DNA of 64,000 nt, from the NCBI GenBank assembly GCA_022559845.1, contig JAHNEJ010001995.1, positions 1-64,000 of the forward strand, in the 5' to 3' direction. The notes under the pieces were generated by a model. It did not search any database, was not told where the DNA came from, and saw only the letters and a list, made by a program, of their open reading frames with translations. This stretch comes from Amorphophallus konjac (Eukaryota; Streptophyta; Magnoliopsida; Alismatales; Araceae). The position numbers and the translations under genes were made by a program. Shown one piece after another: positions 12,172-22,817 of this stretch; within the stretch, counting starts at the first letter, position 1; each line of letters opens with the position of its first letter.

Positions 12172-12866
12172 GCAGGGCTCAACCCCAACTCCCGGAGCAA
12201 CCCCGGAGTCAGCACGAAGTCCGCGTTGACAAGGGGAAACCGGAGGACATCGTCTATCTTCTTGCGCTTCTCGGCGTTGGTCGAGGGCTTCCTGTCAACC
12301 CAGATAGGATGAGAGCCCGTGTGCCTCCAACTGCCAGAGGAGTCGCGATCCTTCGACTTGACGAGGTATACATAACACTGCGACCAACCCTTGAGGTTAG
12401 CTGCGGCTGCAGAAACTTGGACGAGGTTACGACCGCCCCGAGCCTTGAAGTATGCATAGGGCATATCAGACGGACAGCTCTGAAGGCTATAGAACTGTCG
12501 GAAGAGATAGACGTTGGGCTCTACCGACGCTCTCCGACAGGTGAAGACAAATCCACAGAGGATGTGGTAGGAATTGGGGGATATCTCCCCTGGGTGCCGA
12601 CCATAGTAGTGGAGGACGGAACTAATGAAAGGGTGAATAGGCAGACGGAAACATGCCTGGAAAGACGCCACTGGAACCATAATTCCACCCAGAGGTAGAC
12701 TCAGTTGATCATCGTCAACGGTAGGAAAGACAATGTCGAACTTGGGGGGAATCTGAAAAGCTTCCCGTAGCCCTCGAATCACCCTGTACGCTACTAGCGG
12801 CGGGGAACGAGGTTGACTAGCGTCGGCACCTGAAGTGCTCGGGGCGCTGCCACGACCAGGGTTCAT
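12172..12866 (-). pseudogene. N-terminal domain of a plant 'putative gypsy type transposon' protein
   Basis: ATG at 12,866, chosen because it follows a TATAAG box at 13,059-13,064 and is the first Met. About 230 codons are native. They carry the family pattern: a PLGGIMVPVASF segment, a HPFISSVLHYYG segment, an SPNSYHILCGFVFTCR segment and a basic KRKKIDDVLRFPL stretch. The open frame continues to 12,099, but those last codons come from the inserted solo LTR. The native frame resumes at 8,075 (see 6,547-8,075). This domain is common in plant transposon-related genes; no biochemical role is established. The gene is inactivated by the insertion. Confidence 0.65.
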
Positions 12867-13058
12867 CTCCTCGACAGAAGTGAAGGGATGACGCGAAGGG
12901 TTCTCCTACGAGGTGGCATAACTACAGAGGATTGAAAATGCTAAAGGGAAGAAGAAAGTCCTCACCAGGCGGAGGAGGAAGAAGCCTACAGTGAACGCGG
13001 CATCCGACGGCAATCGACAAGACATGGATGGAGCCTTCGGGGGAACCCCACGTCGACC

Positions 13059-13064
13059 CTTATA
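13059..13064 (-). promoter_or_regulatory. TATA box of the transposon-protein gene
   Basis: Minus-strand GTCTATAAGGGTCGA, about 195 bp upstream of the ATG at 12,866. Confidence 0.45.
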
Positions 13065-13459
13065 GACTGTCACGATGAACCGGCACTTCCAAGCCGTGAG
13101 GCAGGTGAAAAGGTGCCCGTCGCTGTCGCCGTACGATTGCCAACGCCAGACGCCTGTTCGAAGCCTGCGCTCCCAAACAAAACATGACCTATGTCATGAT
13201 TACAACAGTAGCGCTTGCCACCACCAAAGGCGCCTTGCGCGCCAAACATGCCATCGGACCCATCAAGGCCCGCGTTACAAGGGGATCGACTTCAAATCCT
13301 GCACTTAGACAGACCCTCTCCTGTTCGACTCTCAGTCCCCTGCAGAGTGCTCGGCAATTGAGAGTAGGGGGGAAGTGAGGAGGGTAAATCCAGTTTGACC
13401 CAAGACCGGCCCAACAACGGAGAACCCGGTCCGAGCCCACGACCACTACAAGAAAAATC

Positions 13460-13850
13460 GCGGATAGCGACCGACCTAGCGGTCGCTATTCAGTCGTAGA
13501 TCGGTCGCAAATCTGCATTGCGACCGAACAGAGACTATCTAGCGACCGAACATGTCGGTCGCTATATACTAGTCGCTATATAGCGACCGAAATAATTCGG
13601 TCGCAGTATCAGTCGTTGCCAGAGACCGATTATAATCGGTCGCCTGATCGGTCGCTAATTAAGTCGGTCTCAATTCGGTCGCTATTCGGTCTCTAATTAT
13701 GTTGTATTTTTAAAAATAAAATTAACCTATTGGATTTATTCGGTCTCAATTCGGTCGCTAGTCGGTCGCCAAGTATAATTATTTAATAAAAGAAATATAA
13801 CGTATAGTCGCTATTCGGTCGCAATTCAGTCTCCATGCGGTCGCTAATTT
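13460..13850. repeat. left subterminal motif array of the CACTA element
   Basis: More than fifteen copies of the octamer GCGACCGA or its complement, plus GTCTC variants, within 390 bp. The matching right-hand array is at 22,065-22,205. Confidence 0.85.
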
Positions 13851-14137
13851 TGCATTATTTTTTTTTTAAAAATTTATTTAAACTGATAAATAAATTACCT
13901 GATAAATAACAAATTCATAACATAAATATAAAATCAACTACACAGACAACAATATCGACAAATCTCAAATTCATCACATACAAGCACCTGATAAATAACA
14001 ATTTCATAAAACAATAATAAATCAACTACACGGATCACAATCTCCACGAACCTCAAATTACACACAATTAAAATAAAATCACAAATTAATCATACATCCA
14101 TAATAATAAAATGACAACATACACAACTAAAATAAAA

Positions 14138-16920
14138 TCACAAATCCTCCACATATGTCTCATCCTGGTCGTCGTCTCGTCCAACATCATCCTGGTCGTC
14201 GTCTCGTCCAACATCTCGCGACGGATGATCCTGTATATCATTTAAAAAAATTATAATCAAATCCTTAATAAAGAAATCAAGCATTAACAAGACTTAATAA
14301 AGAAATCAAGCATTAACAAGAGTATGCCAATAGTTTAAGCCAGCTCATTTTCATATATATAAATACACACACACAATATAAGTTCAAATTTCATCTTGTA
14401 TTTTAAAAATGAAGTTTGAGCGCCGAGCTCAAACCGGGCATCCGATTTGGATTCCGTCAGTTCTGACAAGTCACTTTCATCTCCCCGGTCGTATTGGAAT
14501 GATCGGCACGGCCATCCGACCGGTATTTCGAATTTTAGACCCCCGGACCCGTCCTAACAGTTCATTTGAACTAAGTGTATTTTAAAAATGAAGTTTGAGC
14601 GCCGAGCTCAAACCGGGCATCCGATTTGGATTCCGTCAGTTCTGACAAGTCACTTTCATCTCCCCGGTCGTATTGGAATGATCGGCACGGCCATCCGACC
14701 GGTATTTCAGATTTTAGAACCAAATGCCCCGTCCTAACAGTTCATTTGAACTAAGTGTATTTTAAAAATGAAGTTTGAGCGCCGAGCTCAAACCGGGCAT
14801 CCGATTTGGATTCCGTCAGTTCTGACAAGTCACTTTCATCTCCCCGGTCGTATTGGAATGATCGGCACGGCCATCCGACCGGTATTTCGAATTTTAGACC
14901 CCCGGACCCGTCCTAACAGTTCATTTGAACTAAGTGTATTTTAAAAATGAAGTTTGAGCGCCGAGCTCAAACCGGGCATCCGATTTGGATTCCGTCAGTT
15001 CTGACAAGTCACTTTCATCTCCCCGGTCGTATTGGAATGATCGGCACGGCCATCCGACCGGTATTTCAGATTTTAGACCCCCGGACCCGTCCTAACAGTT
15101 CATTTGAAATAAGTGTATTTTAAAAATGAAGTTTGAGCGCCGAGCTCAAACCGGGCATCCGATTTGGATTCCGTCAGTTCTGACAAGTCACTTTCATCTC
15201 CCCGGTCGTATTGGAATGACCGGCACGGCCATCCGACCGGTATTTCAGATTTTAGACCCCCGGACCCGTCCTAACAGTTCATTTGAAATAAGTGTATTTT
15301 AAAAATGAAGTTTGAGCGCCGAGCTCAAACCGGGCATCCGATTTGGATTCCGTCAGTTCTGACAAGTCACTTTCATCTCCCCGGTCGTATTGGAATGATC
15401 GGCACGGCCATCCGACCGGTATTTCAGATTTTAGAACCAAATGCCCCGTCCTAACAGTTCATTTGAACTAAGTGTATTTTAAAAATGAAGTTTGAGCGCC
15501 GAGCTCAAACCGGGCATCCGATTTGGATTCCGTCAGTTCTGACAAGTCACTTTCATCTCCCCGGTCGTATTGGAATGACCGGCACGGCCATCCGACCGGT
15601 ATTTCAGATTTTAGACCCCCGGACCCGTCCTAACAGTTCATTTGAAATAAGTGTATTTTAAAAATGAAGTTTGAGCGCCGAGCTCAAACCGGGCATCCGA
15701 TTTGGATTCCGTCAGTTCTGACAAGTCACTTTCATCTCCCCGGTCGTATTGGAATGACCGGCACGGCCATCCGACCGGTATTTCAGATTTTAGACCCCCG
15801 GACCCGTCCTAACAGTTCATTTGAAATAAGTGTATTTTAAAAATGAAGTTTGAGCGCCGAGCTCAAACCGGGCATCCGATTTGGATTCCGTCAGTTCTGA
15901 CAAGTCACTTTCATCTCCCCGGTCGTATTGGAATGACCGGCACGGCCATCCGACCGGTATTTCAGATTTTAGACCCCCGGACCCGTCCTAACAGTTCATT
16001 TGAAATAAGTGTATTTTAAAAATGAAGTTTGAGCGCCGAGCTCAAACCGGGCATCCGATTTGGATTCCGTCAGTTCTGACAAGTCACTTTCATCTCCCCG
16101 GTCGTATTGGAATGACCGGCACGGCCATCCGACCGGTAACTTATGACCTATGCTCCTTTGTATGAACTGCCCTTCCTTTGCTTAGAGGTGCTGTTCCTGG
16201 CTTCCTGCCATGACAGTTACCAGACTTTGGGGAGATCTTTTCACCTAAATTGGCATATTTTATTCATGTCTACATGTTACTTTCCTTATATTATTCTAGC
16301 TTTATGAATATTTATAGATCTGTATCCTCCCCCACTCAAGTGAATAGAATTTATACATATCTTTTCACTTTCAGTTCTAACCAAAATCTCTATACACCTA
16401 TGGAAAATCCTGCAGAACAGTCTGCCTGTTGATTCTAATATCCAGAGGATAGGTGTAAGATGATATTTAGAGTTAAGAAAATGATATTTTCCCCTCCTCA
16501 ATCTAAATTCTTATATTTTGTAAGATGATATTTAGAGTTAACAAATAGAAAATCAATCAAATAAAATACTTACCGGAGGCTGCTGTGCAGGAGGTGCAGG
16601 AGGTGCTCTACTACTATCAATTCCCAAGGATGTGAGCATCTGGGAGACGGTCTGAGCGACGATGGTTGAGATATTCTGAGAGATATTCTGAGAGACGGTC
16701 TCGTTGACGATCTGCCTAAACATATCTGGAGTCATGGTCGGGGCGGCACTGGAAGAACCATCTGGGGCTGCTGGTGTGGTAAATGGAGAGGTCGCATGTG
16801 AGACCGAACTCGAGCATGATAATAACACCCTAGTCGTGCCCAAGCTATGTCCAAAACCATAAACATGTCCAAACCCAAGGAAATAGATCATGGAGCATGA
16901 AAATAGGGTGAAAAATGAAC
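14138..16920 (-). CDS. putative accessory protein of the CACTA element, last two exons
   Basis: An exon ending at 16,574 encodes a Gln/Ser/Pro-rich stretch with a short amphipathic segment (DMFRQIVNETVSQNI) and ends in PPAPPAQQPP, followed at once by a GTAAGT donor. A perfect-phase partner lies at 14,230-14,138: acceptor ATATACAG, then 30 acidic codons with two copies of VGRDDDQD, ending YVEDL and TGA. Both junctions are phase 0. C-terminal acidic tails after a Gln/Pro-rich region occur in plant Ptta/En/Spm-type proteins, so I infer a remnant of that class. The 16,920 edge is an acceptor-like TGTGCAG and is uncertain; upstream exons were not found. The intervening 2.3-kb intron holds the satellite array. 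Confidence 0.35.
14398..16138. repeat. ~180-bp satellite array, nine full units and one partial
   Basis: Units start with gtattttaaaaatgaag and recur every 179-180 bp, at about 14,398, 14,577, 14,757 and so on to about 16,013. The last breaks off at the CCGACCGGT motif at 16,138. Identity between units is very high. Two forms differ in one segment: most units have ttagacccccggacccg, while units 2 and 6 have ttagaaccaaatgccccg. A secondary change (gaactaag to gaaataag, gatcgg to gaccgg) marks the later units. Confidence 0.97.
16139..16552. other. CACTA interior, unique AT-rich sequence
   Basis: Directly after the satellite array, ending where the exon side begins. I see no repeat or credible gene; the ORFs on either strand have no recognisable features. 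Confidence 0.4.
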
Positions 16921-17479
16921 CTGCACACAAAATCATGGTGTTGATTGTGTAAAGTACAATTATCATGCATAAATGAGAAAGGATACCCAAGTAAGGTAAG
17001 ATCATCCTACTTGAAAAAAGGCTTATAAAATCATTCTGCACAAAAAATCATGTCTTGCCAGATTTAACCAACACAATCATAAATAAATTTGAAGGCATAC
17101 AGTCCCCTGCAAATGCATCATCCAGCACAAAATGAACGGTGGAAAATGAATCGCCACCTAATTAAATATATTCATTGTCTTACGTAAACAACACTTACGA
17201 GAAATAAATGACAAAGAAAACTCAGGCAAATAGATCAACCGGTATGAAATATAGAGTGAGAAAACAATCTCCACGCATCCGGTCATTGGCTGCCTGATGT
17301 AAATAATGGGTTCCCAAATAAATGTGAAAGAAAAACCAACAACATAGAACATGCACCAAGATAAAGGGTGAAAAATCAAATTGCACACACTAGCCGATGG
17401 ACTAAGTAATTAGGCGGTGTGCTAATTTTTTGAACTGGACCAAGAAAAATAAAATAGTCCCAAATAATTTTCTAATTCG

Positions 17480-17960
17480 ATGAAAAATGAAACCCGCCCC
17501 CAAGTGAGAGCCCGAGTGAGCTTCTTAGAGAGAAGATCTAAAAGAGGTCTTGGGGGGATAGCTTGAGAGAGTTTCTTGTGAGAGGATTTGTTCCTCCAAG
17601 TTGGGGTGCTGACTTCTTTGTATATTTCTCCACATCTAGTGAAGTTCCACTGTCGCCGTCGCCCGTGGACGTAGGGGGTAACCTCCGAACCACGTAAATA
17701 TGTGTTCCTATCTTGTGTGATTGTTCCTTCTTCTTCCTCCCTTCTTGTTGTGCGGATCGAGATCTTGAGAGGTCACTCTGTCCGTCGGAGTGGTCGTGTC
17801 ATAACAAGGATCACTTCCTCAAATTTAATGGGATTGTGGATCAAATAAGTGGAAAGGTAAATGACTGTTGGATTATGAGAGACTTGGAAAGGTTAAACAC
17901 TCCCGACTTCAAGACTACGGTCGATGTAATGATCATACTTCATCCAAAAGCAATTCCCAC
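17480..17960 (+). mobile_element. fragment resembling a copia LTR R-U5 region
   Basis: Contains an LTR-like order of words: CGCCCGTGGACGTAGG, then CCGAACCACGTAAATA, then a cttgtgtgattgttc segment, followed by TTTAATGGGATT. The same order (cccgtgg, ccacgt, ttgtgtgtgattgttc) occurs in the LTR of the copia element at 27,893. No PBS or edges are visible. Probably a captured piece inside the CACTA element. Confidence 0.4.
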
Positions 17961-18488
17961 CTCAGGTTAATGAGCTCATGATCTCCTTCCCCATTTACAA
18001 AGCTTGCATGAAACAGTGGAGAGAAATAATTCATGCGCCCGGGATCAAATACATATTCACAGGTAAATGGTGGAATAATCATAATGTACTGCCAGAAACA
18101 CTTGAAGTGGGCTGTACTCTGCTAGTTTACTTATATGGACATTGATCACAATGCATGATGGGTACACACCATGACACCATAGCACTATCATCATCATCCA
18201 GTCTTACGCCCAAGATTGAAATAAAAGCTATGTCAAATATAAACAGCAGAATGAGTATATTGATATTCACATGTATAATGGACAATATGGAAGAAGAAAA
18301 CACCATGAGAGTACCTTCATTGGTCATAGAACCCATCACGTACATGTATCGCTTGATCTTTGCCTGGCTTTCCTGTTCACGACCTTTCGGCATCAACTCC
18401 GAGCTAAAACCAGGAATCATGGAAACTCTAAACCCTAAACCCGGTATATTAGTTGGTTGTTGGAGTTTTGCTTGGATTTTGCAACAAG
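17961..18488. other. CACTA interior before the inverted repeat
   Basis: No recognisable gene. The opposing ORFs at 18,127-18,586 overlap each other and match nothing I know. A short telomere-like string (ctctaaaccctaaacccgg) sits at 18,425-18,444. Confidence 0.4.
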
Positions 18489-19315
18489 GGAAAGCACGAA
18501 TACAGCGAGAAATATTTCCTGTTGACATGAACATTTGTTACGATGCTAATCTTGTTGTTCACAGGAACGCTCACTTTGGAAAGTGACCCAGAGATCTTTT
18601 GGAAGGCGAATTTATGTAAAAGTCATGCGAACCAAGCATAAAAATCGGATCGTAAACACCTAGTCAAAGTTTGAACGCAGCGATTTATGAATTTTTCTAA
18701 CAAAGCAGGTATTTAGTCTTCGTTTTCACACGAAATAAAAACAATACTATCTATCTATGAAACTTAGCTGCGAAACACTAACTCATCTATGGCAAACAAC
18801 CACATGAAGCCACGATGCCAGAATGATCACAAAGCTGACAAATTAACACATAGAAATGAAATTTTGGAAGAATAGTGCTACGCAACAGGCAGACAAGAAG
18901 GCGCACACAAAGCAATGGGCAAAAACTGCTCACCCCAGGAAAGGGAACTATCATCGTGGCTAAAAACCTGCTCAATCCAAACAAGACAAATTGCTCGAAA
19001 ATGGAGGGCATGCAGGAAGAATGATAAATGGCAATAAGCAACATTAGACTGTCAACAAAAACTTAGACTATGCAACCCTACTCAAAACACGTTACTTCAG
19101 CTCCAGTTTAAATTAGTACTAACAAAAGGCAGTTCTGTGGGCATTTCCCATTTCCTGTTGCACGGAGGCGGCTTAACTATTCAACTCATGCTAAAATGAC
19201 ACCAAAAGATCTCTGGGTCACTTTCCAAAGTGAGCGTTCCTGTGAACAACAAGATTAGCATCGTAACAAATGTTCATGTCAACAGGAAATATTTCTCGCT
19301 GTATTCGTGCTTTCC
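18489..19315. repeat. perfect 114-bp inverted repeat with 599-bp spacer
   Basis: Arm 1 is 18,489-18,602 and arm 2, its exact reverse complement by my base-by-base reading, is 19,202-19,315. The arms include ggaaagcacgaatacagcg and tcactttggaaagtgaccc. The spacer (18,603-19,201) has no identifiable gene. Transcription through it would give a long hairpin. CCCTAAA-like sequence lies on the outer side of both arms. Confidence 0.92.
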
Positions 19316-20795
19316 TAAACCTTAAACCCTAAACCCGTAAAAATTGTAAACCCTATAGAAAAAAAAACGTAAGCCCTAAAACCCCTAAAAACACTAAACT
19401 GCAGACCCCGAACCCCCTAAATCATAAAACCATAAAACCCTTAAAAATTATAAATCTTAAACCCTCCCCTAACCCCTAACCCCACTACGATCCCTTAAAC
19501 TCCTAAACTGCTAAACCACCGATTGCTAAACCCCAAACCCTCAAACTAAAAATCCCAAACCCTAAACCTTAAAACCCTAAATCTTGAGTTACCCCTAAAA
19601 CTAGAAACTCTAAAATCCTTAAAAACCACAAACATAAAAGACTAAATCTGAAAAACCCTAAATCCTAAACCTTAAACCCTAAAACTCCTAAACCTAAAAA
19701 TCAAAAATCTTAATACTATAAACTCTAAACCATAAACCATAAATTTAAAATCATAAACCCTAAAATCACTAATAACATCAAACCCTAAATAAAAGAAACC
19801 CAAAAATGTAAACCTATATGTAAAACCCTAAAAGCCCCAAGAACCTTAAACCTTAAAAACATTAAACCCTAAACTCAAAACATTAAACCATAAATCTTGA
19901 AAACCTTAAACCCTAAACCCTAAACCTTAAAAATATGAAACCATAATATCTATAAACCATAAAAACTCGAAAAACCCTAAACCCTAAAAATCCTAAATTG
20001 TAATAACTATAAACCCTAAAAACATGAAAAACCCTAAACCCTAAAACCTAAAATCCTTAGAAACTAGACCCACTAAACCAAAAACCCCTAAAGCCTAAAC
20101 TCTCAAAACCGTAATCCACCCCCCTAACCGCTAAACCAAAAACCCCAAATGCTAAATCCAAAACCCTAAACTCATATGCCAAATATAAAATGCAAACAAA
20201 CCTAAACACCAAACAACTAACCCTAAACCCAAAAACCTAAACCCTAAATAACCCTAAACCTTAAACCCTAACCCTATATGTTAAACCCTAAACATAAAAA
20301 AATAAACTCATAACCCCCTAAACTGTAAAACCCTAAAATAATTAAAAACCATAAAATTTAAAACACTAAAATCCTAAACCCACATTGAACCCCTTACCCC
20401 ACCCCTAATACATAAACTACTAAACCTCAAAACTGTCAAACCTTAAACTTTAAATCTTAAAACCGTAAGCCCTTAAACCTTAAACACTAAACAGCCCCTC
20501 AACCCTAAGCCTAGCAACCGTAAACCGAAAAACCCACACTTAAAATCGAAGTCCAAAAACCTGTAGCCCTGAAACCCTTCCTAAACCCTAACACCTAACC
20601 CTTAAATCCTAACCCTAAAGCCCCAAACCCTAAACCATAAAGCTTAAAATCCTAAACCCTAAACCCTAAAAGCCCTAAACACCTTAAACCCTAAAAATCC
20701 TAAACCTTAAAAGAGTAAAACCTAAATCTAGTACCTAAAACCTAAATCTAAAACCCTAAACCTTAAACACTAAACACTAAACCCTTAAAAACCTT
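19316..20795. repeat. degenerate telomere-like (CCCTAAA)n tract
   Basis: About 1.5 kb dominated by CCCTAAA, CCTAAA, CTTAAA and near variants, nearly all in one orientation and interrupted by short insertions. The plus strand is the C-rich plant telomere strand. Divergence is high, so it is not a working telomere. Confidence 0.93.
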
Positions 20796-21085
20796 ACACT
20801 AATCATTAGGAAAGGAGAGGTGAGGCCAATCCAAATACAACACATGTTTGTGAATATATTATCATGCTAACACACAAAAATGACTATTTACATGCACTGG
20901 TATTTTACTACAAAAAATGGAAGGTCCATATGACTGTTAATAAAGGCAATATAAAGCACCCAAACACCTGAAAAGTGCACAAAATAATATTCTATCATAT
21001 TAACAATAACATGGACTATGAAATGCCCTAAACAAAAAATTAGCATGGCCTAAACAAAATTTTCACATTAAATTCCCTGCAGGGG
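20796..21085. other. AT-rich spacer inside CACTA
   Basis: No gene or repeat recognised between the telomere-like tract and the GA minisatellite. Confidence 0.5.
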
Positions 21086-21108
21086 GTTGGGGTGGGGGGG
21101 CCGCGGCG

Positions 21109-21153
<45 letters not shown>

Positions 21154-21167
21154 CCTGTGGGGGGGCG

Positions 21168-21208
<41 letters not shown>

Positions 21209-21233
21209 CCTGTGGGGGGGGGGGGCCGCGGCG

Positions 21234-21274
<41 letters not shown>

Positions 21275-21288
21275 CCTGTGGGGGGGCG

Positions 21289-21319
<31 letters not shown>

Positions 21320-21345
21320 TACCTGTGGGGGGGGGGGCCGCGGCG

Positions 21346-21390
<45 letters not shown>

Positions 21391-21410
21391 CCTTGGGGGG
21401 GGCAGCGGCG

Positions 21411-21450
<40 letters not shown>

Positions 21451-21458
21451 CAGCGGCG

Positions 21459-21507
<49 letters not shown>

Positions 21508-21527
21508 CCTGTGGGGGGGCCGCGGCG

Positions 21528-21574
<47 letters not shown>

Positions 21575-21585
21575 CCTGTGTGTGA
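21086..21585. repeat. compound minisatellite of (GA)n plus GGTACC/G-rich linker
   Basis: Eight units, each a ggttgg start, 10-18 GA dinucleotides, a GGTACCTGTGGGGGGG or shortened linker and GCGGCGGG. Unit length is about 48-67 bp, starting near 21,111, 21,171, 21,236, 21,291, 21,348, 21,415, 21,463 and 21,530. It generates long overlapping Arg-Glu and Leu-Ser ORFs in all frames, which are artefacts. Confidence 0.95.
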
Positions 21586-22060
21586 GAGAGAGGAAGCCGG
21601 CGACGACGGCGACGGCGAGCGGCGACGGCGAGGCGAGCGGCGCGGCGACGACGGCGAGGCGAGCGGCGCGGAGGGGGGCTCCGGCGGAGGGGGCCTCGGG
21701 CGGGAGGCCGCACGGGGAGGGGGGCTCGGGCGGAGGAGGGGGGCTCGGGCGGGAGGCCGCAGGGGGAGGGGGGGCTCCGGCGGAGGGGGGCTCGGGCGGG
21801 AGGCCGCAGGGGAAGGGGGGACTCCGGCGGAGGAGGGGGGCTAGGGCGGAGAGGGGGCCGCAGGGGGAGGGGGCCGCAGGGGAAGGGGGCTCGGGCGGGG
21901 GCTCGGGCGGGAGGGTGGAGGGGGGGCTAGGGCGGAGAGGGGGCCGCAGGGGGAGGGGGCCGCAGGGGAAGGGGGCTCGGGCGGGAGGGTGGAGGGCGGG
22001 AGGGAGGGCTCGGGCGGGGAGGGGCTCGGGCGGGCGGGGTCGCAGGGGGGAGTATAACGG
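21586..22060. repeat. GC-rich degenerate repeat with dense G-runs
   Basis: A 475-bp tract of interleaved ggaggggg, ccgcaggggaaggggg and ctcgggcgggagg words, starting with a CGGCGA triplet-like segment. Runs of four or more G recur every 10-20 bp, so G-quadruplexes can form on the plus strand. No protein is supported. Confidence 0.85.
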
Positions 22061-22224
22061 GATCAGCGACCGATTGGCGACCGAATTTAGTTCGGTCGCT
22101 AATAGGTCTCAGATGTGCGACCGATTATTTCGGTCGCCGAATTGGTCTCTATTTGGGACCGAATAGCGACCGATTAAAGCGGTCGCTAATGCGGTCGCTA
22201 TAGCCACTTTTTCTTGTAGTGGAC

Positions 22225-22817
22225 TACAGCGCGCCCCAGAGGCACCCCAATAGTCACGGCCCATCAAGGTGCGGCCCAATCTGACCTGACATCGGATTTT
22301 ACAGCGCGTGAAAGCTACAGCCCAGGCGCAGTAATCATCTGAAGACCATCCGACGACCGACCGTTACCCTCCCACGACGTCGGCCTTAACCCCATAACGA
22401 GCGAGCACGCCCCACGAGAGTCTTAAGACTCGCCCAGGGACCAGCCGACATCGGGATTATCGCCCTCCAACGGGAAACTTCCGCTGCTATAGCGGGAAAA
22501 CGTTACTCCACTACTCATGCCTTACCCTATCAAGAGATGAGGCCTCCCACTCTAGGATAACCCCTATAAGAAGAGCATCAACAGAGAAGACGAACGAACG
22601 GTGGATAATTCTGCCAAATCTCTGAACCAGAGAACAGAGCTACTAGCCTTGCCACACAGAGAGAAAGCAGCGACAACAGTCCATCTAGAAAGGAAGGTCC
22701 TTCTGACGTCCCCTGTTTTCTGGTGCTTGCAGGCTTCCACGGGTGTCAGACGACTTCCCCGTTCAATAAATAAGGAAGGTGGTACGTGACATAGAAACTA
22801 GATTTCTGCCTCTACAA
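22225..22817 (+). mobile_element. LTR-like end of the element hosting the CACTA insertion
   Basis: Continues the sequence broken at 13,443. In plus orientation there is a CCCCTATAAGAAGAG TATA-type segment (about 22,561), a transcribed-leader-like stretch, then AATAAATA near 22,766 and a possible LTR edge CTCTACA at 22,817. The last 70 bp (22,724-22,790) match, inverted, 38,240-38,308, so this is the end of a repeated family. The opposite edge is not identified. Confidence 0.45.

Larger units (their letters stand above)
13444..22221. mobile_element. CACTA (En/Spm) DNA transposon, 8.78 kb, probably non-autonomous
   Basis: The left end is CACTACAAGAAAAAT at 13,444 and the right end is its inverse, TTTTTCTTGTAGTG, at 22,208-22,221. 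This gives a 14-bp perfect terminal inverted repeat. The 3-bp target duplication GAC (13,441-13,443 and 22,222-22,224) is exact. Subterminal zones at both ends are packed with GCGACCGA/TCGGTCGC motifs in both orientations, the classic binding array for CACTA transposase. No TNP2-like transposase is visible inside. The only coding trace is the minus-strand exon pair at 14,138-16,920. The rest is repeat arrays listed separately. Movement would need a helper element. Confidence 0.95.

Noticed and set aside
18127..18586. Overlapping ORFs of 135 and 143 codons on opposite strands
   Set aside because: No recognisable motifs; part lies in the inverted-repeat arm.
19316..20795. A real chromosome end
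   Set aside because: Repeats are highly degenerate, lie inside exact CACTA borders and are followed by more than 40 kb of sequence.
21063..22166. Long ORFs on both strands (up to 359 codons) of Arg-Glu or Leu-Ser repeats
   Set aside because: They are forced by the (GA)n and G-rich minisatellites, exist in several frames at once and have no domain.
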